A stretch of DNA of 64,000 bases, taken from NCBI RefSeq assembly GCF_022836875.1, contig NZ_CP090376.1, positions 1,860,001 through 1,924,000 on the forward strand, in the 5' to 3' direction. The notes beneath the pieces are model-generated. The model saw nothing but the letters and a program-made list of their open reading frames with translations, did not search any database and had not been told where the DNA came from. The stretch comes from Flavobacterium enshiense. Its GTDB lineage: Bacteria > Bacteroidota > Bacteroidia > Flavobacteriales > Flavobacteriaceae. Below are positions 1 through 7,965 of this stretch, one piece after another. Position 1 is the stretch's first letter, and each line of letters begins with the position of its first letter. The translations under genes were made by a program, and so were the position numbers.

Positions 1-244
1 CAATGGCACTGTTGCGTGCGATATTGAGAATCCAGGTGTAAAAGCGTCCTTTGTTTTCGTTATACGTCTCAATGTTTTTCCAGATTTTTACAAAAACATC
101 CTGAAGTACGTCTTCTGCTTCTTCCTTATCCTTTATAAGATTATAAATTACGCCAAAAAGACTCTTTGCATACATGTCGTATAAAAGAGTGAAAGCTTTG
201 TCGTCTTTTTTATAAATTAGCGGCAATAATTCGTCTTGAGTCAT
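1..244 (-). CDS. ECF RNA polymerase sigma factor, 3' part cut by window edge
   Basis: The minus strand opens with ATG at 244 and stays open to the window edge, giving about 81 residues starting MTQDELLPLIYKKDDKAF. The segment matches sigma-70 region 2: a helix resembling FTLLYDMYAKSLFGVIYNLI, the acidic EEAEDVLQDVFVKIWK core-binding stretch, and the FYTWILNIARNSAI helix that contacts the -10 element. Region 4 would lie outside the window. ECF factors redirect RNA polymerase in response to envelope or stress signals, and an anti-sigma gene often follows; none can be seen here. The gene is divergent from trmH with only 57 bp between the start codons. Confidence 0.9.
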   Translation of the reverse strand, partial: MTQDELLPLIYKKDDKAFTLLYDMYAKSLFGVIYNLIKDKEEAEDVLQDVFVKIWKNIETYNENKGRFYTWILNIARNSAI

Positions 245-301
245 ACGTAAGAATTAACTCCATCTAAATTAATAAACAATATTTAAAAATCCGCATTTTT
301 A

Positions 302-970
302 ATGGAAAACCTTTTGTCAGATCCTGATTATTTGAATTATCTCGAAGAATTTATCACACCAAACCGAAAAGAAGGTTTTTTAAAAGTACTTCAAAACCGG
401 ACCAAGCATTTCACTGTGGCTTTGGAAGATGTGTATCAACTGCATAATACCAGTGCGGTAATGCGCAGTTGTGAAGTTTTTGGTATTCAGGAGCTGAATG
501 TGGTGGAGCAGCGGTTTGGAAAAAAAATCGATAAGGAAATTGCAATGGGTGCAGAAAAATGGGTTGATATCCATCGTTTCAGCAACAATCAGGACTGTAT
601 CGATAATCTGAAGGCTAGAGGGTATCAGATTATTGCTACTACACCACATGAAAATGATTGCATGTTGGAGGATTTTGATATTTCAAAACCTTGCGCTATC
701 TTTTTTGGTACAGAAAGGCACGGACTTTCGGATGAGGTGCTTCAGCAGGCAGATGGCTTTTTGAAAATACCGATGGTGGGTTTTACGGAGAGTCTGAACA
801 TATCAGTATCCGCTGCAATAATCCTTCAGAATATATCCACGCGTTTGCGTCATTCGGAAATTGACTGGCAGCTTACGGAATCGGAATTACTGGCAAAACG
901 CATTGATTGGACCCAAAAATCAATCAAGGATATTGATTTTATTACGAAAAAGTATTTGGAGAGAGTTTAG
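302..970 (+). CDS. trmH: TrmH-family tRNA/rRNA 2'-O-methyltransferase (SpoU)
   Basis: The 222-residue protein carries the three SpoU/SPOUT motifs in order: NTSAVMRSCEVFGI (motif 1, with the catalytic-type Arg, residues about 50-63), IFFGTERHGLS (motif 2, about 134-144) and IPMVGFTESLNISVSAAI (motif 3, about 156-173), which form the deep trefoil knot that binds S-adenosylmethionine. Length and motif spacing suit tRNA Gm18 methyltransferase TrmH, which methylates the ribose of G18 in the D-loop; a 23S rRNA Gm2251 target (RlmB) is less likely because the usual N-terminal L30e-like domain is lacking. Single gene, divergent from the ECF sigma gene. Substrate assignment is inference from the family. 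Confidence 0.85.
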   Translation: MENLLSDPDYLNYLEEFITPNRKEGFLKVLQNRTKHFTVALEDVYQLHNTSAVMRSCEVFGIQELNVVEQRFGKKIDKEIAMGAEKWVDIHRFSNNQDCIDNLKARGYQIIATTPHENDCMLEDFDISKPCAIFFGTERHGLSDEVLQQADGFLKIPMVGFTESLNISVSAAIILQNISTRLRHSEIDWQLTESELLAKRIDWTQKSIKDIDFITKKYLERV

Positions 971-980
971 TGGAGCTGGT

Positions 981-1009
981 AGTCGCAGTGGACAGTCTTA
1001 GTCGCAGTG
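981..1009 (+). repeat. Two copies of AGTCGCAGTG downstream of trmH
   Basis: The 10-mer AGTCGCAGTG occurs at 981-990 and 1000-1009, 19 bp apart, with a degraded third copy (AGTTGCAGT) just after. The same AGTCGCAGT core occurs at 29708-29716, also next to a gene end. It is read as a short dispersed extragenic repeat; function unknown. Confidence 0.5.
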
Positions 1010-1095
1010 AAAAAGTTGCAGTTTGCGGTATTCTGTAATTATTGATTAGGTATGTAAGTGTCTTGAAAAGTAAGTAGAAACAACTAATAACTTAA

Positions 1096-1866
1096 TTACT
1101 GATTCTTCTTCAGCAACTTGTAATCCTCATAACACCCTTTGATGGCATCCATGATCTGAAGATCGTTGGCGGTTTCTATAAACGTGTCTGAGTAATTGCA
1201 TCGGTTTAAAATCTCTTTGATTTCTTTTTTGTCGATACCCAAAATGGCGGCTACAGTTTCGCGGTCGTATTTGGAGGCCAGTACATTTCTGATGGTTTCA
1301 TCTTTTTTGAACTCTTTGAGTTTTTTCATTTCCTTCGATTTCTTACCGAAGATATTATACAAGGCATCGGCAGGATTTGAAAGCGATTGCATAACTTTTC
1401 CAATTTGTGATGAAGAACTTCCGCCGGATTCATAACCATATGGCAATCCGGAAATGCTGTAACGATGCGCATCATTAAGCGCGATCAGCTTCGTGTCTAC
1501 TTCAATGTGTCCTGTAAGTAAGTATCTTGGGATGAAGAGTTCTTCAAGGGCATGAGCTTTTTCGGTAAGTTTTACTTTGAAGCCGGTTTTGTTTTTAACC
1601 CAGTCGGCCGAAACACGGATTTTTATCGATTGGAAACCAATGTATGAAAAGTGCAGTGTGTCGTTTGCCTTAGCTTCAATTTCAAATTCTCCTCTTCCGT
1701 TGGTTGTTGTTCCCTTTACGGTGTTTAGGTTGATGACATTGACGTCGCTCTTAGGCAGTAAATTGGCTTCATTGACAACTACTCCCGAGATTTTAGTATA
1801 CTCACCCTCCTGTGCAAAACCTGTAAGAGAAAATAAGGCTAATAAAAAAACTACAAAATATTTCAT
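1096..1866 (-). CDS. Secreted carboxypeptidase-regulatory-like domain protein
   Basis: The 256-residue protein starts with a signal peptide (MKYFVVFLLALFSLTGFAQ, cleavage likely after AQ). Residues about 25-95 read as the beta-sandwich CarboxypepD_reg-like domain (ISGVVVNEANLLPKSDVNVI ... TTTNGRGEFEI ... DTLHFSYIGFQS), the domain found at the N terminus of SusC/TonB receptors. Here it stands alone, with no plug or barrel. The C-terminal half is charged and helical with no family I recognise. Probably periplasmic or outer-membrane associated. Single gene on the minus strand; molecular function unknown. Confidence 0.7.
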   Translation of the reverse strand: MKYFVVFLLALFSLTGFAQEGEYTKISGVVVNEANLLPKSDVNVINLNTVKGTTTNGRGEFEIEAKANDTLHFSYIGFQSIKIRVSADWVKNKTGFKVKLTEKAHALEELFIPRYLLTGHIEVDTKLIALNDAHRYSISGLPYGYESGGSSSSQIGKVMQSLSNPADALYNIFGKKSKEMKKLKEFKKDETIRNVLASKYDRETVAAILGIDKKEIKEILNRCNYSDTFIETANDLQIMDAIKGCYEDYKLLKKNQ

Positions 1867-1944
1867 ACTGCTTTTAGAAAGGTCTAAATGTACTAGATAT
1901 TTTGTAGCTTTTAATTTTTATTTGAAGAAAATTAACAAAAAGAA

Positions 1945-3843
1945 TTAGCTTCTTCTTGGTCTTCTTGGTGCCGGACTGTCAGAACGTCTCGGCGAAGTAC
2001 CTCCGGAACGTCTTTCGTTGCGAGGTGCTCTGTCCGATGAGGATGAATCGCTTCTTCTTTCTGAACGGTCAGAACTTCTTCCGCCAAAACCACCACGGCT
2101 TTCGCTTCGAGATCCTCTGTCACGGTCGCCGCCAAAGCTTTTACGCTCTCCGCCGAAACCGCCTCTGCGTTCACCGCCAAAGCCGCCTCTTCTTTCTCCG
2201 CCTGAATTTCTTCCGTTATGATCACGTCTTCCGCCACCGTCGTTTTTAGAAATTTCAACGTTGATACGTCTTCCTTCCAATTGAACGTTGTTTAGGATTT
2301 CCATTACTTTGTCAGAATGCTCAGCATCGGTGTTGAAGAAAGAGAATCCTTCTTTAACGTCTACTTTGAATACGTCATCACGACCTAAGTCTAATGTTTC
2401 TTTTAAGTAGTCTTTCAATGACATCCAATCGAAATTGTCTCTCGAACCGATGTTGATGAAGTAACGAACCGCATCACCCTCTTGAGGGGCTCTGCCTTCA
2501 GAACTTCTTTCGCCACCTGACTGGCTTGATAAATCTCTTTTCTTTTTGTAGTAGCTGATGAATCGGTTAAACTCAACAGATACCATTTTCTTGATTAACT
2601 CTTCTTTAGATAAGCCATCTAAAACTTCGTTAATTGCCGGTAAGTAGTTGTCTATTTCGTGATCAACTTCAGTATCTTTAATCTTGTTCGCTAAGTGTAA
2701 CAACTGAATTTCGCAGATTTCAATTCCGTTTGGAATCGTTTTCTCTTCGAATTTCTGTTTGATGATTCTTTCGATAGCTGAAATTTTACGCAATTCACTT
2801 TTCGTAATAATTACGATGGAAGTACCTAATTTTCCTGCACGACCTGTACGACCTGAACGGTGGTTGTAGGTTTCGATTTCATCCGGCAACTGATAGTTTA
2901 CTACGTGTGTTACGTTGTCTACGTCGATTCCACGAGCCGCTACGTCTGTAGCAACCAACATCTGAATCTGACGACCACGGAACGATTTCATTACCCCGTC
3001 ACGTTGTGCCTGAGATAAATCGCCGTGTAAAGCCGCAGCGTTGTACCCGTCTTCGATTAATTTTTCGGCAACAGCCTGAGTGTCTCTTTTTGTACGACAG
3101 AAAACCACCGAGAAAATATCCGGGTTAGCATCCGCCAAACGTTTTAAAGCTTCGTAACGGTCACGTGCATTTACTAAGTAAAATTCGTGTGATACCGTTG
3201 CTGAACCTGAGTTCTTATGTCCTACCGTAATTTCTACCGGTTCTGACATGAATTGTTTTCCGATGCGTGCTACTTCAGCAGGCATGGTTGCAGAGAATAA
3301 CCAAGTGTTTTTCTCTTCTGGTGTGTCCGATAATATGGAACAAATGTCGTCGTAGAATCCCATGTTTAACATCTCATCTGCCTCATCCAAGACGCAAAAA
3401 TCGATGTTTTTAATGTTTACAAGACCTCTGTTAATCATGTCCTGCATTCTACCTGGGGTAGCCACAATAATCTGTGCGCCACGTTTTACCTCTCTAGCTT
3501 GTTCTGTAATGCTTGCACCACCATAAACAGCCACAGTATGTAACCCCTTTATGTACTTTGAGTATAATTTTATCTCGTTGGTGATTTGTAAGCATAACTC
3601 ACGCGTTGGCGACAAAATTAATGCTTGTGTATTTCTGTTTTCAGCATCAATTTTTTGAATCAGTGGGAAACCAAAAGCGGCTGTTTTCCCTGTCCCTGTT
3701 TGCGCTAAGGCAACTAAATCTGTGTTTTGTTCCAATAGTACTGGAATCGCTTTTTCTTGCACTTCTGACGGATTCTCAAATCCTAGATCTTTAATCGCCA
3801 GCAGTAGCGACTCATTCAATCCTAATTGTTCAAATTTATTCAT
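1945..3843 (-). CDS. deaD: DEAD-box ATP-dependent RNA helicase with DbpA-type RNA-binding domain and RGG tail
   Basis: The 632-residue protein has a complete DEAD-box core: Q motif near residue 25, Walker A AQTGTGKT (about 47), DEAD (about 151), SAT (about 185) and HRSGRTGRAG (about 329). Residues about 460-540 (RYFINIGSRDNFDW onward) look like the RRM-fold DbpA RNA-binding domain. The last roughly 90 residues are low-complexity GGERRGGF-type repeats rich in Arg, Gly and Ser, a disordered RNA-binding tail. This is the DeaD/CsdA architecture, used in ribosome assembly and RNA unwinding, particularly in the cold. Start follows a -7 box by about 20 bp. Repeats in the tail are encoded at about 1960-2240. 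Confidence 0.93.
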   Translation of the reverse strand: MNKFEQLGLNESLLLAIKDLGFENPSEVQEKAIPVLLEQNTDLVALAQTGTGKTAAFGFPLIQKIDAENRNTQALILSPTRELCLQITNEIKLYSKYIKGLHTVAVYGGASITEQAREVKRGAQIIVATPGRMQDMINRGLVNIKNIDFCVLDEADEMLNMGFYDDICSILSDTPEEKNTWLFSATMPAEVARIGKQFMSEPVEITVGHKNSGSATVSHEFYLVNARDRYEALKRLADANPDIFSVVFCRTKRDTQAVAEKLIEDGYNAAALHGDLSQAQRDGVMKSFRGRQIQMLVATDVAARGIDVDNVTHVVNYQLPDEIETYNHRSGRTGRAGKLGTSIVIITKSELRKISAIERIIKQKFEEKTIPNGIEICEIQLLHLANKIKDTEVDHEIDNYLPAINEVLDGLSKEELIKKMVSVEFNRFISYYKKKRDLSSQSGGERSSEGRAPQEGDAVRYFINIGSRDNFDWMSLKDYLKETLDLGRDDVFKVDVKEGFSFFNTDAEHSDKVMEILNNVQLEGRRINVEISKNDGGGRRDHNGRNSGGERRGGFGGERRGGFGGERKSFGGDRDRGSRSESRGGFGGRSSDRSERRSDSSSSDRAPRNERRSGGTSPRRSDSPAPRRPRRS

Positions 3844-3863
3844 AAAATATTTTAAATTGGGTG

Positions 3864-3871
3864 CAAAGGTA
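3864..3871 (-). promoter_or_regulatory. -7 promoter element of the DEAD-box helicase gene
   Basis: On the minus strand the sequence reads TACCTTTG, matching TAnnTTTG. Transcription would start near 3857, leaving a leader of about 14 nt before the ATG at 3843. A -33 TTTG is only found with a long 26-bp spacer. Confidence 0.5.
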
Positions 3872-3942
3872 TTGTTTATTAATGGAATAAACTAATACAA
3901 AATTCAATATTAAAAATTTATTATGAATTGAAAATCAATAAG

Positions 3943-4518
3943 TTACTGTTTTAAAAAGGCGATTAACTGGGTTGTAGCCCTGCCGCGATGGCTTATGGCG
4001 GACTTTTCTTCGAGTGAAATTTGGGCAAAAGTATCAGAAAAACCTTCTGCAATAAAAATAGGGTCATAACCGAAACCATTGGCTCCAAGTGGTTCATTTG
4101 TTATTTTTCCGTTGATGATTCCTGTAAAAAGATGCTGTTCACCATTAAGATTTAGAGCGATAACGGTTTTGAAATTTGCTTTGCGATTGGTTTCGTTTTT
4201 CAGAAGATCCAACACTTTATTGATATTGTCATCATCACTTCGCTGTGGACCCGCAAATCGTGCGGAATAAACACCGGGAGCTCCGTTTAAGACTTCAATT
4301 TCAAGGCCACTGTCGTCAGCAAAGCAAGGATATCCATAGTGTTCGGTAACGTAATTGGCTTTCAGTATGGCGTTGCCTTCAATGGTATCGGCAGTTTCAG
4401 GGATGTCTACATTGCAGCCAATATCCTCCAGGGATAAAATGGAAATGCTATCCGGAAGTAATTGCTGGATTTCTTTTATTTTATTCTTGTTGTTGGAGGC
4501 GAAAACGAGTTGCAGCAT
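3943..4518 (-). CDS. rdgB: RdgB/HAM1 non-canonical purine NTP pyrophosphatase
   Basis: Hydrolyses dITP, ITP and XTP to monophosphates and so cleans the nucleotide pool of deaminated purines. The 191-residue protein begins MLQLVFASNNKNKIKEI, containing the family SxNxxKxxE phosphate-binding motif, then FADDSGLEIEVLNGAPGVYS with the catalytic Asp pair, and ends GYDPIF ... SHRGRA, all hallmarks of Ham1. An upstream in-frame ATG at 4566 is rejected: a TAnnTTTG element lies at 4545-4552, so transcription would begin downstream of it, and the family starts at the chosen Met. Single-gene unit. Confidence 0.93.
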   Translation of the reverse strand: MLQLVFASNNKNKIKEIQQLLPDSISILSLEDIGCNVDIPETADTIEGNAILKANYVTEHYGYPCFADDSGLEIEVLNGAPGVYSARFAGPQRSDDDNINKVLDLLKNETNRKANFKTVIALNLNGEQHLFTGIINGKITNEPLGANGFGYDPIFIAEGFSDTFAQISLEEKSAISHRGRATTQLIAFLKQ

Positions 4519-4544
4519 TAGATTGTTGTGTTTTATTCGAATTT

Positions 4545-4552
4545 CAAAGGTA
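4545..4552 (-). promoter_or_regulatory. -7 promoter element of rdgB
   Basis: Minus strand TACCTTTG fits TAnnTTTG. Predicted start near 4538, about 20 nt before the rdgB ATG at 4518. It decides between two candidate start codons. Confidence 0.5.
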
Positions 4553-4633
4553 GTAAATAAATGCAAAGTTGAATTTTCGTAACTTTAAGTAATGAAAAAT
4601 ACCGTTTGGTTTTAAACGAATAAATTATTTGGT

Positions 4634-5296
4634 ATGAAAAAAGCTTTCCTTTTGTTGTTGTTTTCCCTTTTTTTATTTTCATGCGGGACAAAATATTATG
4701 TGTTAAATAAGCATTATAACCCAAGGCCAACTTCACAATATAAGTTTAAGATTGATAAAAAGAAATCCACCGCCAATATCAATTCTGTTATTGATACAAA
4801 TGTGATTTATCTTAGTTCCAATTTCAAGAGAATGACACCTGGAATTACTGGTATTTGCTATCGTTTTATGCCAAATGGAGTAGTTTATGAAGTGGCTTTG
4901 AAAGGTGAGCCTATAGAAGCTGTTGTAAAGGATACTGCAATGGGAGATTATGGAAAATATAGGGTTGAAAAAAATAGGATTAAAATGGAATTTATGGTTG
5001 TTACAGTTGAGTCCGGTACACCAAAAGATTCACTTTATAGGCCATCAGTTGTAGGGAAGAAATTTAGCAAGGCAATAATTAAAGAAGGAAATTTATTTAT
5101 GGTACCTGATAGTTATTATGTAGAGCCAAAAGGATTTTATAAAAAAGCAGGGGAAATAGGAGGTAACCCTTTCCTATTGCTATTTACAGTTATGGTAGTA
5201 ACTCCTGTTTACTTGGTGGATTTGGTAGTTCCTGATGAAAAGGTTTGTTTTTACAGGGTAAATCTTGAAGATGTTAAAGATTATAGGGAAAAGTGA
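4634..5296 (+). CDS. Putative lipoprotein, first of a tandem paralogous pair
   Basis: The 220-residue product has a lipoprotein signal ending in the lipobox LFLFSC at residues about 12-17, so it should be acylated on Cys17. The mature part contains conserved blocks shared with the next gene: CGTKYYVLN, RPTSQYKFK, IDTNVIYL, YRFMPNGVVYEV, and a hydrophobic segment near residues 180-198 followed by VPDEKVCFYRV. No domain family recognised. Only 57 bp separate it from its paralogue, so the two are probably cotranscribed and arose by tandem duplication. Likely anchored in the outer or inner membrane facing the periplasm; role unknown. Confidence 0.75.
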   Translation: MKKAFLLLLFSLFLFSCGTKYYVLNKHYNPRPTSQYKFKIDKKKSTANINSVIDTNVIYLSSNFKRMTPGITGICYRFMPNGVVYEVALKGEPIEAVVKDTAMGDYGKYRVEKNRIKMEFMVVTVESGTPKDSLYRPSVVGKKFSKAIIKEGNLFMVPDSYYVEPKGFYKKAGEIGGNPFLLLFTVMVVTPVYLVDLVVPDEKVCFYRVNLEDVKDYREK

Positions 5297-5353
5297 GCCT
5301 TTTATCTTTTGCATAGAGTAAGATGCATGACGACTGTTTTTAAAGATTGATTT

Positions 5354-6025
5354 ATGAAAAAAGTTTTCCTTTTGTTGGTGGTTTATGTTCTTGTACTTTC
5401 CTGCGGAACAAAACATTATGTGTTGAATACTCATTCTAAGCCAAGACCAACCTCTCAGTTCAAATTTAAAGTGGATAAAAACAAATCAATGGCAAATGTC
5501 AGTTTAGTTATTGATACGAATGCGATTTATATTAATTCGGCTTTCAGGAGGATGAAGCCGGAAGTTTCTGATCTTTATTACCGTTTTATGCCTGATGGTG
5601 TGGTTTATGAAGTTGTTTTAAGTGGCGACCCGGTCGATTCCACAGTTAAGGATACTGCGGTTGCTAACTATGGCAGGTATAAACTGAAAAAAAATAAAAT
5701 AAAGATGGAGTTTATTGTAGTTCAAATGGGATCTTATGAAAAAAAGAATTCAACTTCCAAAAAAGCCGTTGTAGGGAGAAGGTTTCAAAAAGCAGTCATT
5801 AAAGAAGGGGATTTATTTCTTGTGCCTCATTACTATTCAGAAGCAAAAGAATTTTACAGTAATATGTGGGGATTGTTTGGTACCGGTTTCGGTTTTTTTG
5901 CATGTCTTATAGTACCTCCTGTTTTCTTGGTTGATGCTGTAATTCCAGATAAAAAGGTTTGTTTTCATAGGGTAGGTCTCAATGAAATTAAAAATTATAA
6001 AAAGAAGGATACAATATCCAAATAA
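5354..6025 (+). CDS. Putative lipoprotein, second of a tandem paralogous pair
   Basis: This 223-residue product is collinear with the preceding gene: lipobox YVLVLSC (Cys17), then CGTKHYVLN, RPTSQFKFK, IDTNAIYI, YRFMPDGVVYEV, a C-terminal hydrophobic stretch (residues about 180-200) and IPDKKVCFHRV. By eye about half the residues are identical to the first copy, which suggests an old duplication with both copies kept under selection (no stops or shifts). Function unknown. No recognisable terminator follows; the next 359 bp hold only a possible decayed reading frame and the promoter of the next gene. Confidence 0.75.
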   Translation: MKKVFLLLVVYVLVLSCGTKHYVLNTHSKPRPTSQFKFKVDKNKSMANVSLVIDTNAIYINSAFRRMKPEVSDLYYRFMPDGVVYEVVLSGDPVDSTVKDTAVANYGRYKLKKNKIKMEFIVVQMGSYEKKNSTSKKAVVGRRFQKAVIKEGDLFLVPHYYSEAKEFYSNMWGLFGTGFGFFACLIVPPVFLVDAVIPDKKVCFHRVGLNEIKNYKKKDTISK

Positions 6026-6076
6026 CTATGATGTGTTGTTTTTGAATAAAATAAATTGGTTTGATTGTTAGTAGTG

Positions 6077-6285
6077 ATGAATGAAAAATCAATTTTAAAA
6101 TCGGTGATTGTCAGTATTGTGATTTATGAAGCCGGAAATGTTCTGAAGAATTTATAAGTATTGTTTTTGAAAGTGAATGTCATGAAATAATCTTTGGTGT
6201 TTATGCTAAATATGAGGAGTATTGATACTTGTTGGGAGATAAATGGCAAACGGAAGATTTTAATTACGGCTTTTTCACAAATTAA
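6077..6285 (+). pseudogene. Possible remnant of a small protein gene
   Basis: The 359-bp gap between the second lipoprotein gene and the PLP enzyme contains coding-like sequence broken by a frame change and a stop. An ATG at 6077 opens 26 codons (MNEKSILKSVIVSIVIYEAG...) ending at 6157. Another frame then reads ISIVFESECHEIIFGVYAKY with an in-frame TGA at 6223-6225, continuing YLLGDKWQTEDFNYGFFTN to TAA at 6285. The residue composition looks protein-like in both pieces, but no family is recognised, so decay versus chance is unresolved. Confidence 0.3.
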
Positions 6286-6340
6286 ACATTTTCAAGGGTA
6301 TCTTTTTTAAAATTATTTATGAAAGAAAACTAGAAATAAT

Positions 6341-6348
6341 TACTTTTG
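6341..6348 (+). promoter_or_regulatory. -7 promoter element of the PLP-dependent acyltransferase gene
   Basis: TACTTTTG matches TAnnTTTG exactly. Transcription is predicted near 6355, leaving a 30-nt leader before the ATG at 6385. No clear -33 TTTG at the normal distance. Confidence 0.5.
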
Positions 6349-6384
6349 GTGCGATTAAAAATCAGAAATATACACTTTTGAATT

Positions 6385-7644
6385 ATGGTTAAGGATTTAT
6401 TTGAAAGAATACAAAATAATAAGGGTCCATTAGGAAAATGGGCTTCACAGGCAGAAGGTTACTACGTGTTTCCGAAATTGGAAGGTGAATTAGGGCCAAG
6501 AATGAAATTTCACGGAAGAGAAATTTTAAACTGGTCTATAAACGATTATTTAGGATTGGCAAACCATCCTGAAGTGCGCAAAGCCGATACTGAGGCAGCG
6601 ATGCAATTCGGAGCGGCTTACCCTATGGGTGCCCGAATGATGTCGGGTCATACAAATTATCACGAGCAACTGGAAAACGAATTGGCTGCTTTTGTAATGA
6701 AAGAATCGGCTTATTTGCTGAACTTCGGTTACCAGGGAATGGTGTCTATCATTGATGCGTTGGTATCTAAAAATGATATCATTGTTTATGATGTTGATTC
6801 GCATGCTTGTATCATTGATGGTGTTCGTTTGCACATGGGTAAGCGTTTTACATACAAGCACAACGATTTGGAAAGCATGGAGAAAAATCTTCAGCGTGCT
6901 ACCAAAATGGCTGAAGAAACTGGTGGTGGGATCTTATTCATCACAGAAGGTGTTTTCGGAATGCGTGGTCAGCAAGGGAAACTGAAAGAAATTGTTGCAT
7001 TGAAAGAGAAATATAATTTCCGTTTGTTGGTTGACGATGCACATGGTTTTGGAACACTTGGTAAAACAGGAGCGGGAGCAGGTGAGGAGCAAGGCTGTCA
7101 GGAAGGAATTGACGTTTATTTTTCAACATTTGCAAAATCAATGGCTAACATCGGAGCTTTCGTAGCTGCAGACAAGGATGTTATCGATTATCTAAAATAC
7201 AACTTACGTTCGCAAATGTTTGCTAAAGCATTGCCAATGATCCAGACAATCGGTTCGTTAAAACGTTTGGAGTTGTTGCGTAATTCATCTGAAATCAAAG
7301 ATAAACTTTGGGAAAACGTAAATGCGTTGCAAAACGGATTAAAAGAGAGAGGTTTCAATATCGGAGATACTAATACTTGTATCACGCCAGTGTACCTTGA
7401 GGGTTCTATTCCGGAAGCAATGGTAATGGTAAATGACCTACGTGAAAACTACGGGATTTTCCTTTCGATTGTGGTATATCCGGTAATTCCGAAAGGTATT
7501 ATTTTGTTGCGTATGATTCCAACAGCATCTCATACTCTGCAGGATATAGAGGAAACATTATCAGCTTTCGAAGCAATCCGTGAAAAACTTGTAAACGGAA
7601 TTTATAAGCAGATTGCTCAGGAAACAACGGTAGACGTGTCGTAA
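6385..7644 (+). CDS. PLP-dependent alpha-oxoamine synthase (serine palmitoyltransferase / cysteate acyltransferase type)
   Basis: The 419-residue protein belongs to the alpha-oxoamine synthase branch of fold-type I aminotransferases, which decarboxylatively condense an amino acid with an acyl thioester. Visible features: WSINDYLGLANHPEV near residue 50, the PLP region DVDSHACIIDG and DDAHGFGTLG, and the Schiff-base Lys in STFAKSMANIGAF. It looks closer to Bacteroidetes serine palmitoyltransferases (TFAKS, KYNLRSQMFAK) than to BioF. In Flavobacterium a close family member makes capnine, the sulfonolipid base used in gliding, from cysteate. Serine versus cysteate cannot be settled from sequence alone. 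A GNAT-like gene lies convergently downstream and could N-acylate the base. Confidence 0.8.
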   Translation: MVKDLFERIQNNKGPLGKWASQAEGYYVFPKLEGELGPRMKFHGREILNWSINDYLGLANHPEVRKADTEAAMQFGAAYPMGARMMSGHTNYHEQLENELAAFVMKESAYLLNFGYQGMVSIIDALVSKNDIIVYDVDSHACIIDGVRLHMGKRFTYKHNDLESMEKNLQRATKMAEETGGGILFITEGVFGMRGQQGKLKEIVALKEKYNFRLLVDDAHGFGTLGKTGAGAGEEQGCQEGIDVYFSTFAKSMANIGAFVAADKDVIDYLKYNLRSQMFAKALPMIQTIGSLKRLELLRNSSEIKDKLWENVNALQNGLKERGFNIGDTNTCITPVYLEGSIPEAMVMVNDLRENYGIFLSIVVYPVIPKGIILLRMIPTASHTLQDIEETLSAFEAIREKLVNGIYKQIAQETTVDVS

Positions 7645-7670
7645 TTGTTTCTTAGTTAGATAAATAAATA

Positions 7671-7702
7671 AAAACCCATCCGGCAGCGGATGGGTTTTTA
7701 TT
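7671..7702 (+). terminator. Intrinsic terminator after the PLP acyltransferase gene
   Basis: Perfect stem AAAACCCATCCG / CGGATGGGTTTT with a GCAG loop followed by a T-run. Strong on the plus strand, closing the single-gene unit. Confidence 0.9.
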
Positions 7703-7821
7703 TTTAAACAAATGGATGGTTTTTTAACAATGAGTGATTTTTTATGTTAACTGAATGTTATGTTTCGTAAACTTAAAGTTACTGTTCAGAAGTTCGCAAA
7801 AAATAACAATGTGTATTGTTT

Positions 7822-7829
7822 TACTTTTG
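7822..7829 (+). promoter_or_regulatory. -7 promoter element of the 30-residue membrane peptide gene
   Basis: TACTTTTG matches TAnnTTTG. The predicted start near 7836 leaves a leader of about 13 nt before ATG 7849, typical leader length for this window. It lies after the terminator at 7671-7702, so the small gene has its own transcript. Confidence 0.55.
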
Positions 7830-7848
7830 GTGAACAAATCTACCTACT

Positions 7849-7941
7849 ATGAAAGCCCTTTTCAAAAAAGACCGTACCGAAACCATGTTACTTGTAGTTT
7901 ATGCAATAGTTATTTTTTCAGTCTTGGTGTCATTGTTTTAA
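7849..7941 (+). CDS. Small single-span membrane protein (30 residues)
   Basis: An ATG at 7849 opens a 30-codon frame ending with TAA at 7941. The product has a basic, polar N terminus (MKALFKKDRTET) and one hydrophobic segment (MLLVVYAIVIFSVLVSLF) that reaches the C terminus, so it should insert as a single-span inner-membrane peptide with the basic end in the cytoplasm. Support: its own TAnnTTTG box at the right distance, a terminator just upstream that isolates it, and no overlap with flanking genes (next gene ends at 7966 on the other strand). A longer overlapping frame (7755-8069) runs into the minus-strand gene and is rejected. Function unknown. Confidence 0.55.
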   Translation: MKALFKKDRTETMLLVVYAIVIFSVLVSLF

Positions 7942-7965
7942 CCACTCTTTTATCATTACAAGGGA

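Noticed and set aside
2018..2221. Possible CRISPR or tandem array in the helicase C terminus
   Set aside because: The repeats encode GGERRGGF units in frame and vary in sequence; no spacer structure.
1932..2258. 108-codon minus-strand frame and a plus-strand frame over the helicase tail
   Set aside because: Shadow frames of the RGG repeat-rich 3' end of the DEAD-box helicase gene.
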